From NCBI RefSeq assembly GCF_000764305.2, contig NW_025939527.1:249583-313582 (forward strand): a stretch of 64,000 nt of DNA, written 5' to 3'. The notes under the pieces are model-generated. The model was not told where the DNA came from and ran no database searches. It saw only the letters and a program-made list of their open reading frames with translations. Shown one piece after another: positions 37,673 through 51,041 of the stretch (position 1 is its first letter; every line of letters starts with the position of its first letter). This DNA is from Hyalella azteca. Taxonomy: Eukaryota; Arthropoda; Malacostraca; Amphipoda; Hyalellidae. The position numbers and the translations under genes are program-made.

Positions 37673-39306
37673 GCGAATATCTTCATGAAACCTGTATCAT
37701 CATGAGTCCTGGCTATGTCGAGGAAACATGTTCACATGTTCACGCACCTATCACAAGCAATCGCTTTAATTAAGATTCACAAGTATTTTCGGCTGATAAA
37801 CGGGAACCGAGATTAAAGTCATGATAGCAGTTACAAAATTCAGTGCTATGAACTTCTCAGCGGCAACACATAAAAAGATTGTGCCTAAATCCAAATGCAA
37901 TCGAATTAGTCCAATATTTTATTTACTAAATAAAAATAAGGCATCATATGGCTATAGCTTTTATGCTATTACCACTGTAGATACTAAGTAAAGGAATTCA
38001 AGGCAAGATCAGTATGAAGTGATTCGGCCGAGTTTGGGTACAAAATAAACTCATGAAAGAATGTTAATGCCCATGAATAAGCATTTACCTTGAATATTTT
38101 TTATATTCCTGGAATCGGTGCAGCGAAAGGTACACTTTTATTATCATATCCTCCATCAAAAATTTTTTAAATCAAACACAGCTAGACGATTATCCCATTG
38201 TAAAAGCAATCTCTATGATTGCGTGTACATTTGTACATGAACACTCATGAGATCAACGAAATGCGCACAATTTGTCAAAAATAAAATTTAATGATTCCCG
38301 ACTTCCACCAACGCCATTGGTAATTTTAGGCTTTTAAGTTCTTAGCGTTTTTAGCGACTAAAGTTTGTATGGGCAATTTTAAACATGCGTTCAGTAGGCA
38401 GACATTTCGCGGCAGGGAGCTGGCAAGCGGCGCCTGAATACATCACATGTCATGACAATTGCTAACTTTGATTGTCTCGATTGATGGTCCTTTAGATCCT
38501 GGCGAATATTTTATCAGGAAATTTGTCTGGCGCCGGTACATCACTTTAGATCGAAGTAGGCTCTTAAATCTTGAACGAAGAACGAGGAGGTCTCTACAAT
38601 CCCGAGCTGGCGACTTGAGCCATCGCTGCTTAATAGTCGGTCTCTGCTCGACGCCGCCTCTAAAGAAGCTCATTTGGAGCACCTTCGTTGTGGTCTCATT
38701 TTCTTAAAGAAATAAGCCGCAAGGGGTGACTTTAATGGTCTATAGAAGCGAACACTGAGGAGGCACGGTGACTCAGCAATATCTACTGCCCGCTGTACTT
38801 TGAAGTTGTCGTGCCACATTCCTCAACTTCGAAAATGCCATTAAACTATTGTCCGAACTGCTCTCCATTGGACCCTTTATGAAACCAAACAAGATTTTCA
38901 TCTATAAATTAAAAGTGAGTTCTGCCAGCTTGAACGGTGAACGAAAGGCAGGATGACTGGTGAGTCTTGCAGCTATTTCATGAACTTCCTATGAATATAT
39001 TTTTTCGGCAATTGAATTTTTCGATTTTTTATACAAGGAGATATAAATTAAAGATCTCCATAATTTCATAGGTAAATTACATAGATTTTTGTAAATTAGA
39101 ATAGGGAGAAATTAAAAGAAGTTTAGTTAACACTAACTACGAAGTATGTCATTCCCTTCAAATCACGTTATACTAATACAATTTATGATGAAGAAGACAA
39201 TAATATAATAATTTTTTTTCGATATTCAATCGTAATATTATAATAACATATTCATATAATATAATCGTTTCTAATATTATAATAACAAAAAATTCGGAAT
39301 TCATGA

Positions 39307-39349
39307 CAAGATTTTTTTTCTTGCGTTAAATCGCAAGAAAAAAAAGCTT
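39307..39349. repeat. poly-T/poly-A hairpin
   Basis: TTTTTTTTCTTGCG and its exact inverse CGCAAGAAAAAAAA surround a six-base loop (TTAAAT), with outer CAAG/CTTG pairs. Confidence 0.7.
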
Positions 39350-40025
39350 GTATTGACTTTTTAAATAAGCTTATCTAACGTTGAGGAATATTTTCTAGAT
39401 TCTTCGTAAAACTCGTTGGTTTTCATATTTCTCGCAGATTAGCTAGAAAAATTTCATGCATGTTAGAGATGTCATGTAAACCTTACACGAGCTGGAAAAA
39501 ATGTGTGATCACCTGCTAAAATCACGCCACTTCCAGGAAAGGCTTCCAGTTCATTTGAATATCAGATCAGGTTGATATCGAAGGGCCAACTCGCATTGTG
39601 GCCATCTAAACCCGATTGAAAATCTTCGTGGTTTTATTGCTGTTCATTGATTGGCCGAAGAGATCTGACGGATGATTTCGGCTTACTCCAAATTGAGATT
39701 ATGAGGTGTTTGCAAGAACTATTTTTCTAAATTACAGCACGGAACTTAACTTGAATAGCAATTGAGTAATTTGCATGTGCCGGTATCGCACCAGGCAAAA
39801 ATGATGGACCGCTCATGGAGTTTTTACATCTGAAATCTGAACCCTTTACTGACTGACCGTGTGGTATATTCGTGCCTCAATTCATGATGCTATTCCTACC
39901 GGAATGATGGAACCAGTCTTGGAGCCAAAGGCTCAGGAGCACTCAAAATAGTGGCTTGTACGGGGCGTGCTATGGGTAGATGTTTGGGGCTTCATTACAG
40001 TGACGAACCTGGTTGTTTGGATCAT

Positions 40026-40448
40026 CTAAAACTGACGTGCCACGTCTACGCTCCCAAGACGAAGCGCCACGTCTACGCTCCCAATACGAAGTGCCACGTC
40101 TACGCTCCCAAGACGAAGTGCCACGTCTACGCTCCCGAGACGAAGCGCCGCGTCCACGCTCCCAAGACGAAGCGCCACGTCTACGCTCCCGAGACGAAGC
40201 GCCACGTCTACGCTCCCAAGACGAAGCGCCACGTCTACGCTCCCAAGACGAAGCGCCACGTCTACGCTCCCAAGACGAAGTGCCACGTCTACGCTCCCAA
40301 GACGAAGCGCCACGTCTACGCTAGCCACGTCTACGCTCCCAAGACGAAGCGCCACGTCTACGTTCCCAAGACGATGCGCCACGTCTACGCTCCCAAGACG
40401 AAGTGCCACGTCTACGCTCCCAAGACGATGATGCGCCACGTCTACGTT
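40026..40448. repeat. 27-bp minisatellite, about 15 units, open in several frames
   Basis: Units contain CACGTCTACGCTCCCAAGAC and GAAGCGC; variants differ mostly at single positions. Because 27 is a multiple of 3, the array stays open on the plus strand as HVYAPKTKR units, in a second plus frame as PRLRSQDEA, and on the minus strand as LGSVDVALR. One 18-bp shortened spot (about 40320) keeps phase. There is no splice or start evidence, so it is listed as a repeat. Confidence 0.9.
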
Positions 40449-40449
40449 C

Positions 40450-43400
40450 TTAGAGTTTTTCCTGATCCAAAATGTAACCCGATACTTATTTTTCTACATT
40501 ATTTTTGTTGATTTGTTAAATAAATCCTGCTGGATTTGTCGAATTTTAAAGTTGGACGATGAATGCTATCTATATATTTTATTTAAGTTAAGTTAAGAGG
40601 CGTCAAAATTTTCACCGGTTTCTCAGATATTAAACCTTGTTAGTTTTTTCTCTCTTCTCAAACTCTACGACGATTATTGAATCAAAATTATTCGATGAAG
40701 AGCTTTTTATTCACGTTGATTTACTTTTGGAGTACAAATTGAACTATATCAGCTACCAGTTCACTTATCAAATCCCGTTAATTCCTAAAATTAAAGACGA
40801 GTTTCCTCGTGGTCCGAGCTTGTATTACAAACATGGTACTAATTACAGGAGAAGTAGCAGCACATATTTTTCAGCGTTGGTTGGAAAGGGCTGATCGCCT
40901 GAGGACAGCCGTTTCAATGCCCATTAACAAGAGGCTTCACCATTAGACTTGCAGCGAGCTGCCCTTTAAGCGCCCAGTTTTGTGAGAGTTACACCTCCAA
41001 GTTGGGCTGGCTTTTTTGACGAGTTTAAAGAGCATTCGTTTGTCCCAATGTCTGAGACATGAGTAGTGATGGCCAGTAAATGATTCTAATGTTCAATAAG
41101 CGTCAGGTATATTACAGAACTCTATTTTATCTGACACGTGAGCTGGTTATTGCTGTAGCATAGTGTGATGTAATTATTAAGAGCTCTGGCAATGCTTGAG
41201 TGCCATTAGGGCGAATTGATCACATTACTTTAAATTACTTGCCATTCACTCACACGTGATTGCATGAAGAAGATTCGGAACGCAGGTGTGATAAATACGT
41301 AAAAGAATTTGGGATGGGCAATAGAGTACGAAATACAAAAATTAAAACAAACCAAGAACGAGAGCCATAAATTTTTTGCTGTTCTTCAGGGCAGGACAGA
41401 TATGCGACCCAAATACCTATCTGTTCATCACAAAGTACAGCATACCTCTTTATATTTGATAAACCCACTAGAGAAGGCTAATTCCAACACACAATCATTT
41501 TTTGACCTTGCAAGCACATAACTAACTCAGATGAAGCTAAATGCATAATTATATTTGCGACTTCTAGTTCTCGGCCTGACGTGGGTCAAGATCGAGTGCG
41601 ACATCCAGACCATTTTGCGACCTGCTATACCCTGGCCAGGCGGTACGGTGCGCCCTCTTATCTAATGCTACGCCTGCCGTACTTTATGCCATTTTTTCAA
41701 CGGAAGGAATGTTAATGGTGGACTGGACGAGAGCCCTGCGGCCCAGGGATAGCGGCGCAACTAATGCTGGTCCTGGTGCTGGCAGGTATGCTTGGAACGC
41801 TGGCGAACTCCTGCTCCTAAAGCACGATGACTAACTTCTGTACGTCTGACGAGTGATTCTTGTTTGAAGATGCATGCTTGAAAACTCGATGATTGATTGT
41901 AGTTTATCTAACGTGTTTATGTTGTTAGAAGAAGAGCACCTCGCGCCTATATAAGAAACTTCTGGGTGCATGATGAGATGATCCGTTTCGAAGATTTTCT
42001 TGAAAATTTCTATTCCTTAACTATATCAGACTTTCCAAGAGTTTTGTTTTCTAGACGCTTGCATAATGAGAAGATATGAACACGAAGTACGAGTGTCTGA
42101 CTCGTAGATCAGCCTACTATAATATCGGCTTAAATATCGGTTAATGAACAACTCTTGCACGACACTCGAGACGCCTGTAATTAATCGATGACTAATGCAT
42201 TAATACTTTGCGAAAATTGTCTTGGCGAGAGTCCGGTTGACAAACTTAGAGAGGCTTTCCGTAAGTTACGAGTCTGGTCACTGAGGGATAACTCGTGAAG
42301 GAGGAAGGTTATTTCTTCGCAATGTTATATGGTGTTTATGTTTACCTTTATATTTTTCATAATCTGTCTTGTAGTGAAGTTAACAGATTACGAAAAGCGC
42401 ACTGTAGTGATTGGTAAAGTTTTGATTTATAGGATTACTATACTCTAATCCAACACCGCTCGATCTTGCATTGCGACAGATTACACCGTATTAGATTCTG
42501 ATATCACGAAATCTTCAGACGAATAGCATTGGTTGGGTTGGAGAGCTAAAAAATCTGTAACAGCATTTTAAAATATTAAATCAAAAGAAAAATAACTGTA
42601 AAAGAAACTGTTTTGTGGTGAAGAGTAAAAGAAATTAAAAGCCAGGTCTTAAAACTGTTTTCTAGGAAAGGACATCAAAACTCTGAAACTCTCGGAATGC
42701 AAAAGAGCCAGAGGCAGAACCTAATTCAAAACTATCGTCTACTATTGTAAGCATTTGATAAAGCAGCTACATTTTCCAATTGGGTATTTGTGAGCCAGAA
42801 AACGAAGTCATGCAGGCAACCGGTTCATGCAATGTGTGTGTGTGTGTATAGTCTACACTACACACGGCGCTGAATGAGATTGCAATCAACAACTGGAACC
42901 CAGAGGCAGAGTTCAGCTTTATGGGCAGCGGCTTGGAGACTTTTTTCAGTCGAACTTTGAGGCTGCCTGAAACATGCCATAAATAGCTCATTGCATTGCT
43001 TGTCGATAGAAATTCAACAGTACAGAGGGTACAAAATACGCTGGTGCCTGATCGTTACTCGATTATGCAAAAAGCTTAATTACACGAGTTACTCTGTAAA
43101 TAAATACAATGCAAACTTATTGTACAACTTTTAATAACTAATCAGGTTAAGTTTGATCCTAATGTACAGATAACAAGGACAGCCGTTAATAACGTACTAT
43201 ATCTTGTTCCTGTTATGGGAATTCATATACAATTGTTGCTCCTCCGCATATTCCATGTCGCTGATGAATCAAGTCTGAGATAAAATTTCGCGTTCGTGTG
43301 GAAGTTCAGTAGTTTTTAATATTATTAGTAATTGGTATGCATTATTTCAATCGAGATTCGGTACAGAGTAGGAAAAATAATGCAAAATGATAGTAACAAT

Positions 43401-43500
43401 CCTAAGGTTAAATTTTAAAGTTGTTTCCGATCTGTTCAATTAAACCGTTATACCTTCCAAAACAGAGACATTATAAACATCACACCCAAATTAATTAAAT
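40450..43500. other. unassigned DNA with a GC-rich patch at 41570-41830
   Basis: The patch holds an ATG at 41764 opening MLVLVLAG up to a strong donor (GGCAG|GTATGC at 41785), a possible signal-peptide first exon. No following exon was found. A short TG microsatellite lies at 42834-42849. Confidence 0.3.
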
Positions 43501-43506
43501 TCTCAG

Positions 43507-43752
43507 GTTAGTGACCCAGAGTTTGATTTTGATCCAGATTTAGAGGAAAATTATCCAATATCACTGAAATCCACTACGGACATTTTTATGGGCTCAATTG
43601 AATTGGAGTTTGGGTTTGGAAATGAGTCACTCGGGGACATTACGTTACAGTCTGCAAAGTCACAGACTACACAGTCTGGCAGTTCCGCCTTCTTCAATGT
43701 CCATTTACTTGCACAACAAAGCACAGACGAACTGACAACTTACAAATCGTGA
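43507..43752 (+). CDS. unidentified open frame after a splice acceptor
   Basis: After TTAAATTCTCAG an 81-codon frame without a starting Met runs to TGA. It begins VSDPEFDFDPDLEENYP, is strongly acidic at the start and Ser/Thr/Gln-rich later. Amino-acid make-up is protein-like and unlike the Leu/Ile/Phe/Lys bias of chance frames here, so it may be a terminal exon or a transposon relic. No family recognised. Confidence 0.3.
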   Translation, partial: VSDPEFDFDPDLEENYPISLKSTTDIFMGSIELEFGFGNESLGDITLQSAKSQTTQSGSSAFFNVHLLAQQSTDELTTYKS

Positions 43753-43858
43753 TGAAGCATCACTGGCGATTTATCGAATAATTTGATCATCGAGAATTAG
43801 TGGCAACCTCAAAGGCACCGAAGAACATGGCGTGTTCTCCTCAGAAGCTTTTGATCTC

Positions 43859-44080
43859 TCATGTTAGAGGCTGGAGAGAATCAACAAGCAGAACTTTATT
43901 CCTAAAGTATCCATTTTGTGACAGTGATTTGTAGATTAGGTCTCCTACTATCGTCTTCGCCCTCCGATTGTTCTCATTTGGATCATGTGCGTAGTGTTTG
44001 GGAGCAGAAAGATCCATCATTTGGACTAAATTCGCCACAAAGGACATTAAGTTAACCTTTCCGGACTCATAGCAGTACAC
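43859..44080 (-). CDS. unidentified open frame, minus strand
   Basis: A balanced 70-odd-residue frame (including SFVANLVQMMDLSAPKHYAH and KSLSQNGYFRNKVLLVD) ends in TAA. It faces the acidic frame at 43507-43752. It could be a fragment of a transposon-encoded protein; no catalytic motif is visible. The start is arbitrary. Confidence 0.25.
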   Translation of the reverse strand: MYCYESGKVNLMSFVANLVQMMDLSAPKHYAHDPNENNRRAKTIVGDLIYKSLSQNGYFRNKVLLVDSLQPLT

Positions 44081-44089
44081 ATGCGTTTT

Positions 44090-47000
44090 TATACTTACTT
44101 AACTTCTTTTTACAATAATTTGCTACATCAGTTTAATTTGGGTATAATTTACTCATATATAATCCGTTGTTCATTGTTAGATGTCGCTAGTGATTGTACG
44201 GAAATGTTATCGAAGTTTGAGATGTTCGACGACGACACGCTCCCTGGCTCGCGATAGAAGGTCCCCTCACGTCGACAAGCGCTGCATGGGGTCCGCAGAG
44301 CGCGGGAATACCAAACGAGGTGATCCTCCTCAGTTGCTCAGACGCTCACGTAGTCGTGGCTGGCTCCTTCATTTCGCTTCCTTTATACTGGTCAAAAGTG
44401 GTGGAAATTGGAATTTTCTGTTCCCATTTCAAACAGTGATGACCATAGTGTTATGAACGGAAATAGTGAAATAGCTTTTCATAGCAGGGACTTTACTCGT
44501 TGAATAGAGGCTGCACTCTTTTTGCTGCAAGTGAACATGTGGAAACACAATTGGTCAGGCCAATGAAAAATTGTAGGAAGTTAATTTTGGTATTAATTAG
44601 TATTGAAGGCGTATCACATCTGCATTATGTGAAGAACCCGAGTGGTAACAAAGAACATATTGTTAATGCGAATAGACGTAGATAAATAAAAACATAATCG
44701 ATATAAAGTGACAACTTTAGCAAAGCAGATTTTGTCATTAAAAATTGCCACATTTACAAGTAATTTTTCGAGCTATAGTTGTTTTCTGACTTTAGCCTTC
44801 GTATGTGTGCTAAACTTTTTATGTGAGTCGATCGACTGCAAACCTAAAGTTACAAATCCTAATATCATGAGCCATTTTATCCGATAAAAGTTCATCATAA
44901 ACGAGTCCTCTTCAACAAAGCAAACGTTGCTCGTCCGATGCAAGCTTGTCCAGCCCAAAAGAAAATAGCAGGCAATGGTGCGTCGTGGTCGTAATTGCAG
45001 TTACGTAGCGAGGCCTGGTATAATACATGGCAGGCATAGCCAGGTGCGGCCATGTGCTTCTGCCTCAGCCCGATGGAACATCTCAGGTAGATTATTTTCG
45101 ATGTTAACTTGATAACTTCAATGGTAGGCTGCTAATGTAAGTAGCTTGTTGTGCGCTCGAATTGATCTGAGCTAAGATGCTAAAAGAAAAAAAATCAGTA
45201 TTTGCTAATCCGGGTTAATAATAATGTAATCGATATTTCACGAATTGATTAGTTAGTAGTTAGTAAAAATGTTAGTATTAGTTAGGTGATATTATCAGGT
45301 GAAGTAGTTAGTCGTAGTTTACAAAATTTTTTAACCATTTATTCCTATAACATCGTCATTGCCACCTATCTCGTTTCAAGCGGCTGGCTCCTGCTCTTAG
45401 AACACCAGAATTTAGCGCTCCCCATCGAATCCGATATTTATCGCCGTCACGATTACGGCAATGCAAAGTTAATGGGAGGCAAGACGGGTACCCTACAATA
45501 CGCAGTTGCCCCCCACGAATATCGCGCTCGCGCTGTTGAGCTCCGTACCTCCCACGAAGCGTGGGTTAGGCGACGCGCGCGATTCCTGCAGACTAAAGTG
45601 TTTCAGTGGACGGCGCGCGCCGCTGCTGCCCAGTGATGGTTAGGCGTTCATAGCGCTCAGCATTCCGAAGTTAATGTCTTGTTCTCAATCAGAGCTCCAG
45701 TATCATGAAACTTATTATTAGTTTGTGTGTTCAAATGTGTATTGAATTTCTCTTTGATTTAAGAACTATGTATTGTTTTAACTATTCGTTGCTATAGAAG
45801 AGATGGAATAGTACAAATACCGTACATAGTCTAGGAAAATCATTTCGGAGGAGGTTTGGCAGTGGAAGCTTTTGTGAGCTCGTGAATCCGCAAACGTATT
45901 CAAACTGAATTCAGTAAATCATTCACTATTACAACTTACAAAATTTCGAATGATTCCGCCAGAAGTCGAATCAGTCAGAATTCGGAAAGTGTTTCTTTCA
46001 TAAAGTGCGAGTTGCAATACTGTTTGTACCTAGGCCTCGGCACTCTTGTCACCATCATCTTAGGATTCATCTAGCCTACGTCATCATCTAGGTACTAGGG
46101 ATTTTCTGGGATGACGTGTGAGGCTAAAAAGCTTGAACTGCTGCTGTCACAAGGTGAGCGTCATCCTCGATACGTCCCGGCATTGCAGTACAGGAGAGGA
46201 AACAGACGCGCGGCAGATTATGAGGCAACGAACCACGCGTGTTTCCTTCACGCCATTGAGGAGGTCCAAAGAAATATTTCCGACCATCTATCATATTTAG
46301 TCGTTTAAAAATGTTAAGGGGTTTTGAGATTTGTGCTGCGCGCGACTGACCGCAGGATTTTGGTGCAGTAATTATGTTGAAGTTTTTAGAAGAAATTGAT
46401 AGTGACTGAAATTTAATTAAATTAAGCCGTGGAATAATGTGATGATACCATTGAAAAGTTTAGCGAAATAGTTAAGGCATAAATTAACTGAATTCATCGG
46501 GCAGGAATAATATTATATTTGATGTGATATTTTCCTCGATGGTTTTGATTAAATTAGACTTTTTCACAAACGTTCCGAATGACGAAAAAGAATACCGGTA
46601 TCATGACACTTTTCAATCGGAAAAATGAATGCAAGAATAGCAAACATGAGATCGATCTTGCAAGAATTTTTTTCATCTCATATTCAACATAGATTCCATC
46701 ACCACAAATACTTTTTCGGACTTATAAGGTAAGATATATATGATATATATACTATGTAAATTTTTAATATTTCATTTTTCGATTATTGAGGGCCCGCCTG
46801 GCATGATGATTACGAATTTCTGAACCCGACCGCTCGTGCAATCTTGACTGATTTCAGTCAAGGAAACGAGACAAAAATGTGTGAAAATATAATCTTTAAT
46901 CATTGTTAGCAGCATTTAAAGGCTGTGAAGCTCGGCAGTCTTATTTCTCTTGATGTCCGGCTAGCGAGAAGGTGGATTGTGCATTTTTAGTTCACGTTTT

Positions 47001-50000
47001 GGGTTGACAGTCTGTACTTGTATAGTTCAATTTATCTGCTGTTTTATTATTTTTTTAAACTGGTGTCAAAAATGTCCTTCAGCTATTAAAGTACATATGG
47101 ATTTGCTGCAATCAGATTTCGAAACCTTAGAATTTAGATGGAACGGCTTTTTCGATAAAACTTTTTAGTGTAGTCTGGGTAAGTTCTGGAGTGAACTTAC
47201 TCATGCAAGCCTCGGTTAGCTCGAATGAAAAATGAGGTTTATTTCACCGTTCAATTTTACACCAAATGCTTTTGCCAACTAGCAAAAAAAAAATTTCTTG
47301 CCTGTTTTTAAAAACTTTCTTTAATTATTATTGCTTATTCCACAACAGCACACCATTCAATATCAAAACATTTCAGTTTCTTAGTGTTAATGTAATAGAT
47401 GTAATGTAATTAAATCTATTTAATTATGTGACTAAAGCTTATCGAAACTCGGTATTCATCCCGATTTTTTCTTTCTAATCGTTTTCAAACCTGAACGGTT
47501 GGATCTCGTGATACGTGGTCACACTTGACAATATCCTATGTGCCCGATATATTAACAATCAATTTTGATTTAATTTATATTCCTGCTTTGAAGGAAGGAT
47601 GAATTTCTCTCGATATTTCTGGAGCATAGTAATAGATAATTGTCCTTTCCATACCTGCACTACATCGTGAGAATGTATGTTCGATATTTTGTTCTAACGA
47701 ATCTAATTTTTGCTAATTTTTCCTTTCACAAACGCTACAAATTAATCAGATCTTGGTACTTATATATATCATCACAGCAATAGTAGCTAAACGTCCATTT
47801 CTGTACATGAACGCACGTAATAGCCAGACATAGCCCGCAGCAAAAATAGGCCGTACCCCCATTGATCCAGCACCAAAAACAGAGGCTTTACCTGGCGGGT
47901 GGCTCCTATTCTGGGCCTATTACCGACCATGAGATGAAGCCGCAGTTAGCCAGCCGACGTCTCCTCGTGAACACACACCAAAAAGACGCTCCTTTAACAT
48001 CGTCAGTCCACACCAGGAGCTGAGACTACTTACGTATCTGCCGCCACTTGATCGCTGTTGTACGACCTACAAAAGTTCGCGTACCGACTGCCCCCCGTGG
48101 TTCGATCAGCTGATCGATGTATTCTCCGACTGCAATCTAACTGCGATTGAAATATTTATTGCAATAGGCAGTGGGAATGCACGTTTTATAATTTTTTCAA
48201 TCAAACGTGAAGGTACAATTCCTACGGTAATCAGTGAAAACTGTTCTTATGTTTTTAATGCTTGACTGTTCACCATTTGCGAAAAAATTTAATTCGTGCG
48301 ATAAATAAGACAAATGTGGCCTATTTTCGAATCACTGATTGTATATGAAGTGTTTTGGTGTTACTGCAGTGCTGTTTTTCATTCACATTAAAATAAAAAA
48401 TGTCTTTGATCCAGTGATGTTGGTCTCGTAAATTAATAATTCTCATGTGAATAAAATTATACATGTATTTATTGCTATTCCGGAATTGTTTTGAGTATAT
48501 TTTTCCGCTTAAATAAATTTTTTTAATCGTTACAATTCAGAAATGCATCTCGATGATTGGTTACTCCAAAGTCTGGAACCAAGATCAAGTTTATATTTGC
48601 TCTCTCTTAATTAGAAAATTTTTGTTATATTGTTCATTTGTTACTGATTTGCAGTGACTATGAGTCAAGCGCCAACATGAACAAGTTCAGTGTGCCAGAG
48701 ATCGATGTCTGCCAGAGGAAAGCTGCATAAATAATTTTTAATTTGAAAAATTTTCAGACATTATCAGTTTTGAATGATTACCAATTTCAGTCGTTTCAAA
48801 TTGCTTGTCTTAAGTACCTGCATGATTATAGAACTAAATACATATTGCATCGCTATCGAAGTGGTAAATTCTTAAAAATTCAAAGCTTAGTATTTAATCA
48901 TTTGCTTACGAGTTTGGGCTTCATTTATTGTTTTTGTTTGCATCATTTTTACACACTAATTTGTAAACAATAACACGGCAATTGATTCAGTTTAAACTTT
49001 CCTGGAAGCAAATACAGATTTATTTATTAGTTTGCTAAGTGAACGTACAATTATTTTACATTATCGTAATCAATTTGTCCAAATGTTTTGCATCGATTCC
49101 TGAGGGCTTCTAAATATATTTGCGATTGAAATAAGTTCGCAAAATAAATTTTGGTCAATTACGAACAAGTCTAAAAAGTAATTTTATTTTGACTGCTAGA
49201 GGATAAAGTTTAAATTGAAAATTCCACGGCAATCTGAACAATAAGCACACATTGCGACAAAAAATTGCGACAAAAATTTTAACTTCACACAAAAATTATT
49301 ACAGTCCTTGACTCGAGAAAAACGATTAACTATTGCCTTAGACATTTTTATTGGGGAATGAGGTGAATTTAAGAAGAACGTATTTTTTCAAATCCTCAAA
49401 TTGCATAACCTTTTCTTTTATTTAAAAAAAATCACTGACATTCCAAACAGTGACATCGATTAGGTAGAACGCAACTACGGTAAAAATAATGTTCTATATA
49501 ATGAAGCACACACGTACATAAAATACAATAAATCATTATGATTGAGTTTGACACCGTAGCAACTCGGTCGTTGTTACTAACTTCATTCGAGGATTCCACG
49601 AGTGCCTCGAACAGCTCTCTCGGCTCAGGGGCCTATAGCTCTCGATGGACTGCCGTACTCGCGGGGCGGTGCGCATACTTGGCCCCCGGCGACGATCATT
49701 TACATAAAAAATCAGTGTAATTTGGAAGAAAGTTGTCTGCGGCGAGCGAGACCATCCAGTCACACCGCAAGCGGCGTCTGGGCACCGCGATGAGCGAAGC
49801 TCGCGCGTCTCACCTAACATGGTCCTCGCCTTGCCCCGTCATCCTCTTACGAAAATGAATGATTTTAAAAATATGTCGCTAGTTAATTTCAACGATTAAA
49901 GACGCTAGATTTTCATCCAATTATCGTTGATTTATAGGCGAAAAATATAATTATATATTTTATTTTAGCGATATAATATTTTAGCGATTTTTTAATCATA

Positions 50001-51000
50001 GAATATTTTGTAACCGAAATAATTAAATGTCAACTAAAACCTTTTTCGTAGGCCGAAGAGTATATTGTAAATCTTGGTTATTTATAACAAGAAACACAAA
50101 AGATTATACAATGAACCAAAGGAATATATTGTGAAATAAAAATTTTTAATGACATGTAAAACCTAATTCTTCTTCAAGGGTACAAAAATTCGAATAGCTT
50201 CAATTCGAATTCGAATCTAATCTCAATACGATATTTAACAAGGCACGAGATACAATGACAAATTTTTGAAGAATTTTACTTGACGGGATATCTACGATTA
50301 GGGATGACACAAAAAAATCATTTATCTAAAATTTAAAAATAAATATCGGCAATTAATTTTGCTGCTAATTGCTTCCCACGATGGAGGATGACTTACATAA
50401 TTCATCCCCCACACATATATAAAAATGGAAGGACACCTACAGGAAATTTCCCCTCGATCGATTAAAGTTCCATCCCCGGGAAGCAAGAGTTGAGCTTAAT
50501 TTTTCCACCGTAACAAATCCAAAATTTTCCCATGGCATCAATTATTCTCGCTTTACGTTGAACAAAATAAAAACATGTAGATTTATTTACGCTACGTAAT
50601 CAATAACTTTTGGAAGATTCTATCATTTCTCTTCTTATGTATCTTGTGGTTTGGTTTTAAATTTTTTATAATTATTCAATTTTTATGATGCAAACAACAT
50701 ACTCTTAAGGTGTATTAAATTTTAATTTAAAAGTAAATAATTGACTTTTTCCCTTGAACAGATTTCGCCCGTCATACAGAAAATTTTTACCTGTTTTCAG
50801 TCGCCATTTTGTATGTAAGCTTCCATCCATTAAAATTTCACGTTCATACGGATTTTCAAAACAACTTATTTCAGAATAATTTTCCCTTGTTCAAAATGCA
50901 GAGGCATTTATAACCCCTGGCTAGTTTGAGCCAGATTTGATTTATAATAGGGTAATTAAAACATATCCGAAATTAACGGCAAATAAAAGTTGATCGGCTC
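44090..51000. other. unassigned region upstream of the GLIS-type gene
   Basis: Several GC-richer islands occur (44195-44400, 45420-45640, 46110-46260, 47810-48130, 49560-49840), separated by AT-rich DNA. They hold open frames on one or both strands, but none gives a recognisable protein. They are candidates for 5' exons or enhancers of the plus-strand gene starting by 51 kb. Confidence 0.3.
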
Positions 51001-51041
51001 AGGCTGCTGAAATTCAGAAAATATTGTTTCCGGCTACAACG

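Larger units (their letters stand above)
34300..40020. other. unassigned AT-rich DNA
   Basis: It holds a LAC-type microsatellite (37590-37672), a hairpin (39307-39349), a ~27-bp direct duplication with TAATATTTGGGCACATCAA (about 35825-35870) and a GC-richer patch at 38400-38700 with frames on both strands. No gene was supported. Confidence 0.4.

Noticed and set aside
37407..37688. 93-residue frame with Leu-Ala-Cys repeats
   Set aside because: The repeated part is a pure 9-bp microsatellite and the rest has no homology.
39951..40511. 186-residue repetitive protein (HVYAPKTKR units)
   Set aside because: Equally long frames exist in other phases and on the other strand because the repeat unit is 27 bp; no splice, promoter or homology support.
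45286..45636. 116-residue plus-strand frame ending in an Ala-rich stretch
   Set aside because: The GC-rich half looks protein-like, but no family, start context or partner exon was found; kept only as a GC-rich island.
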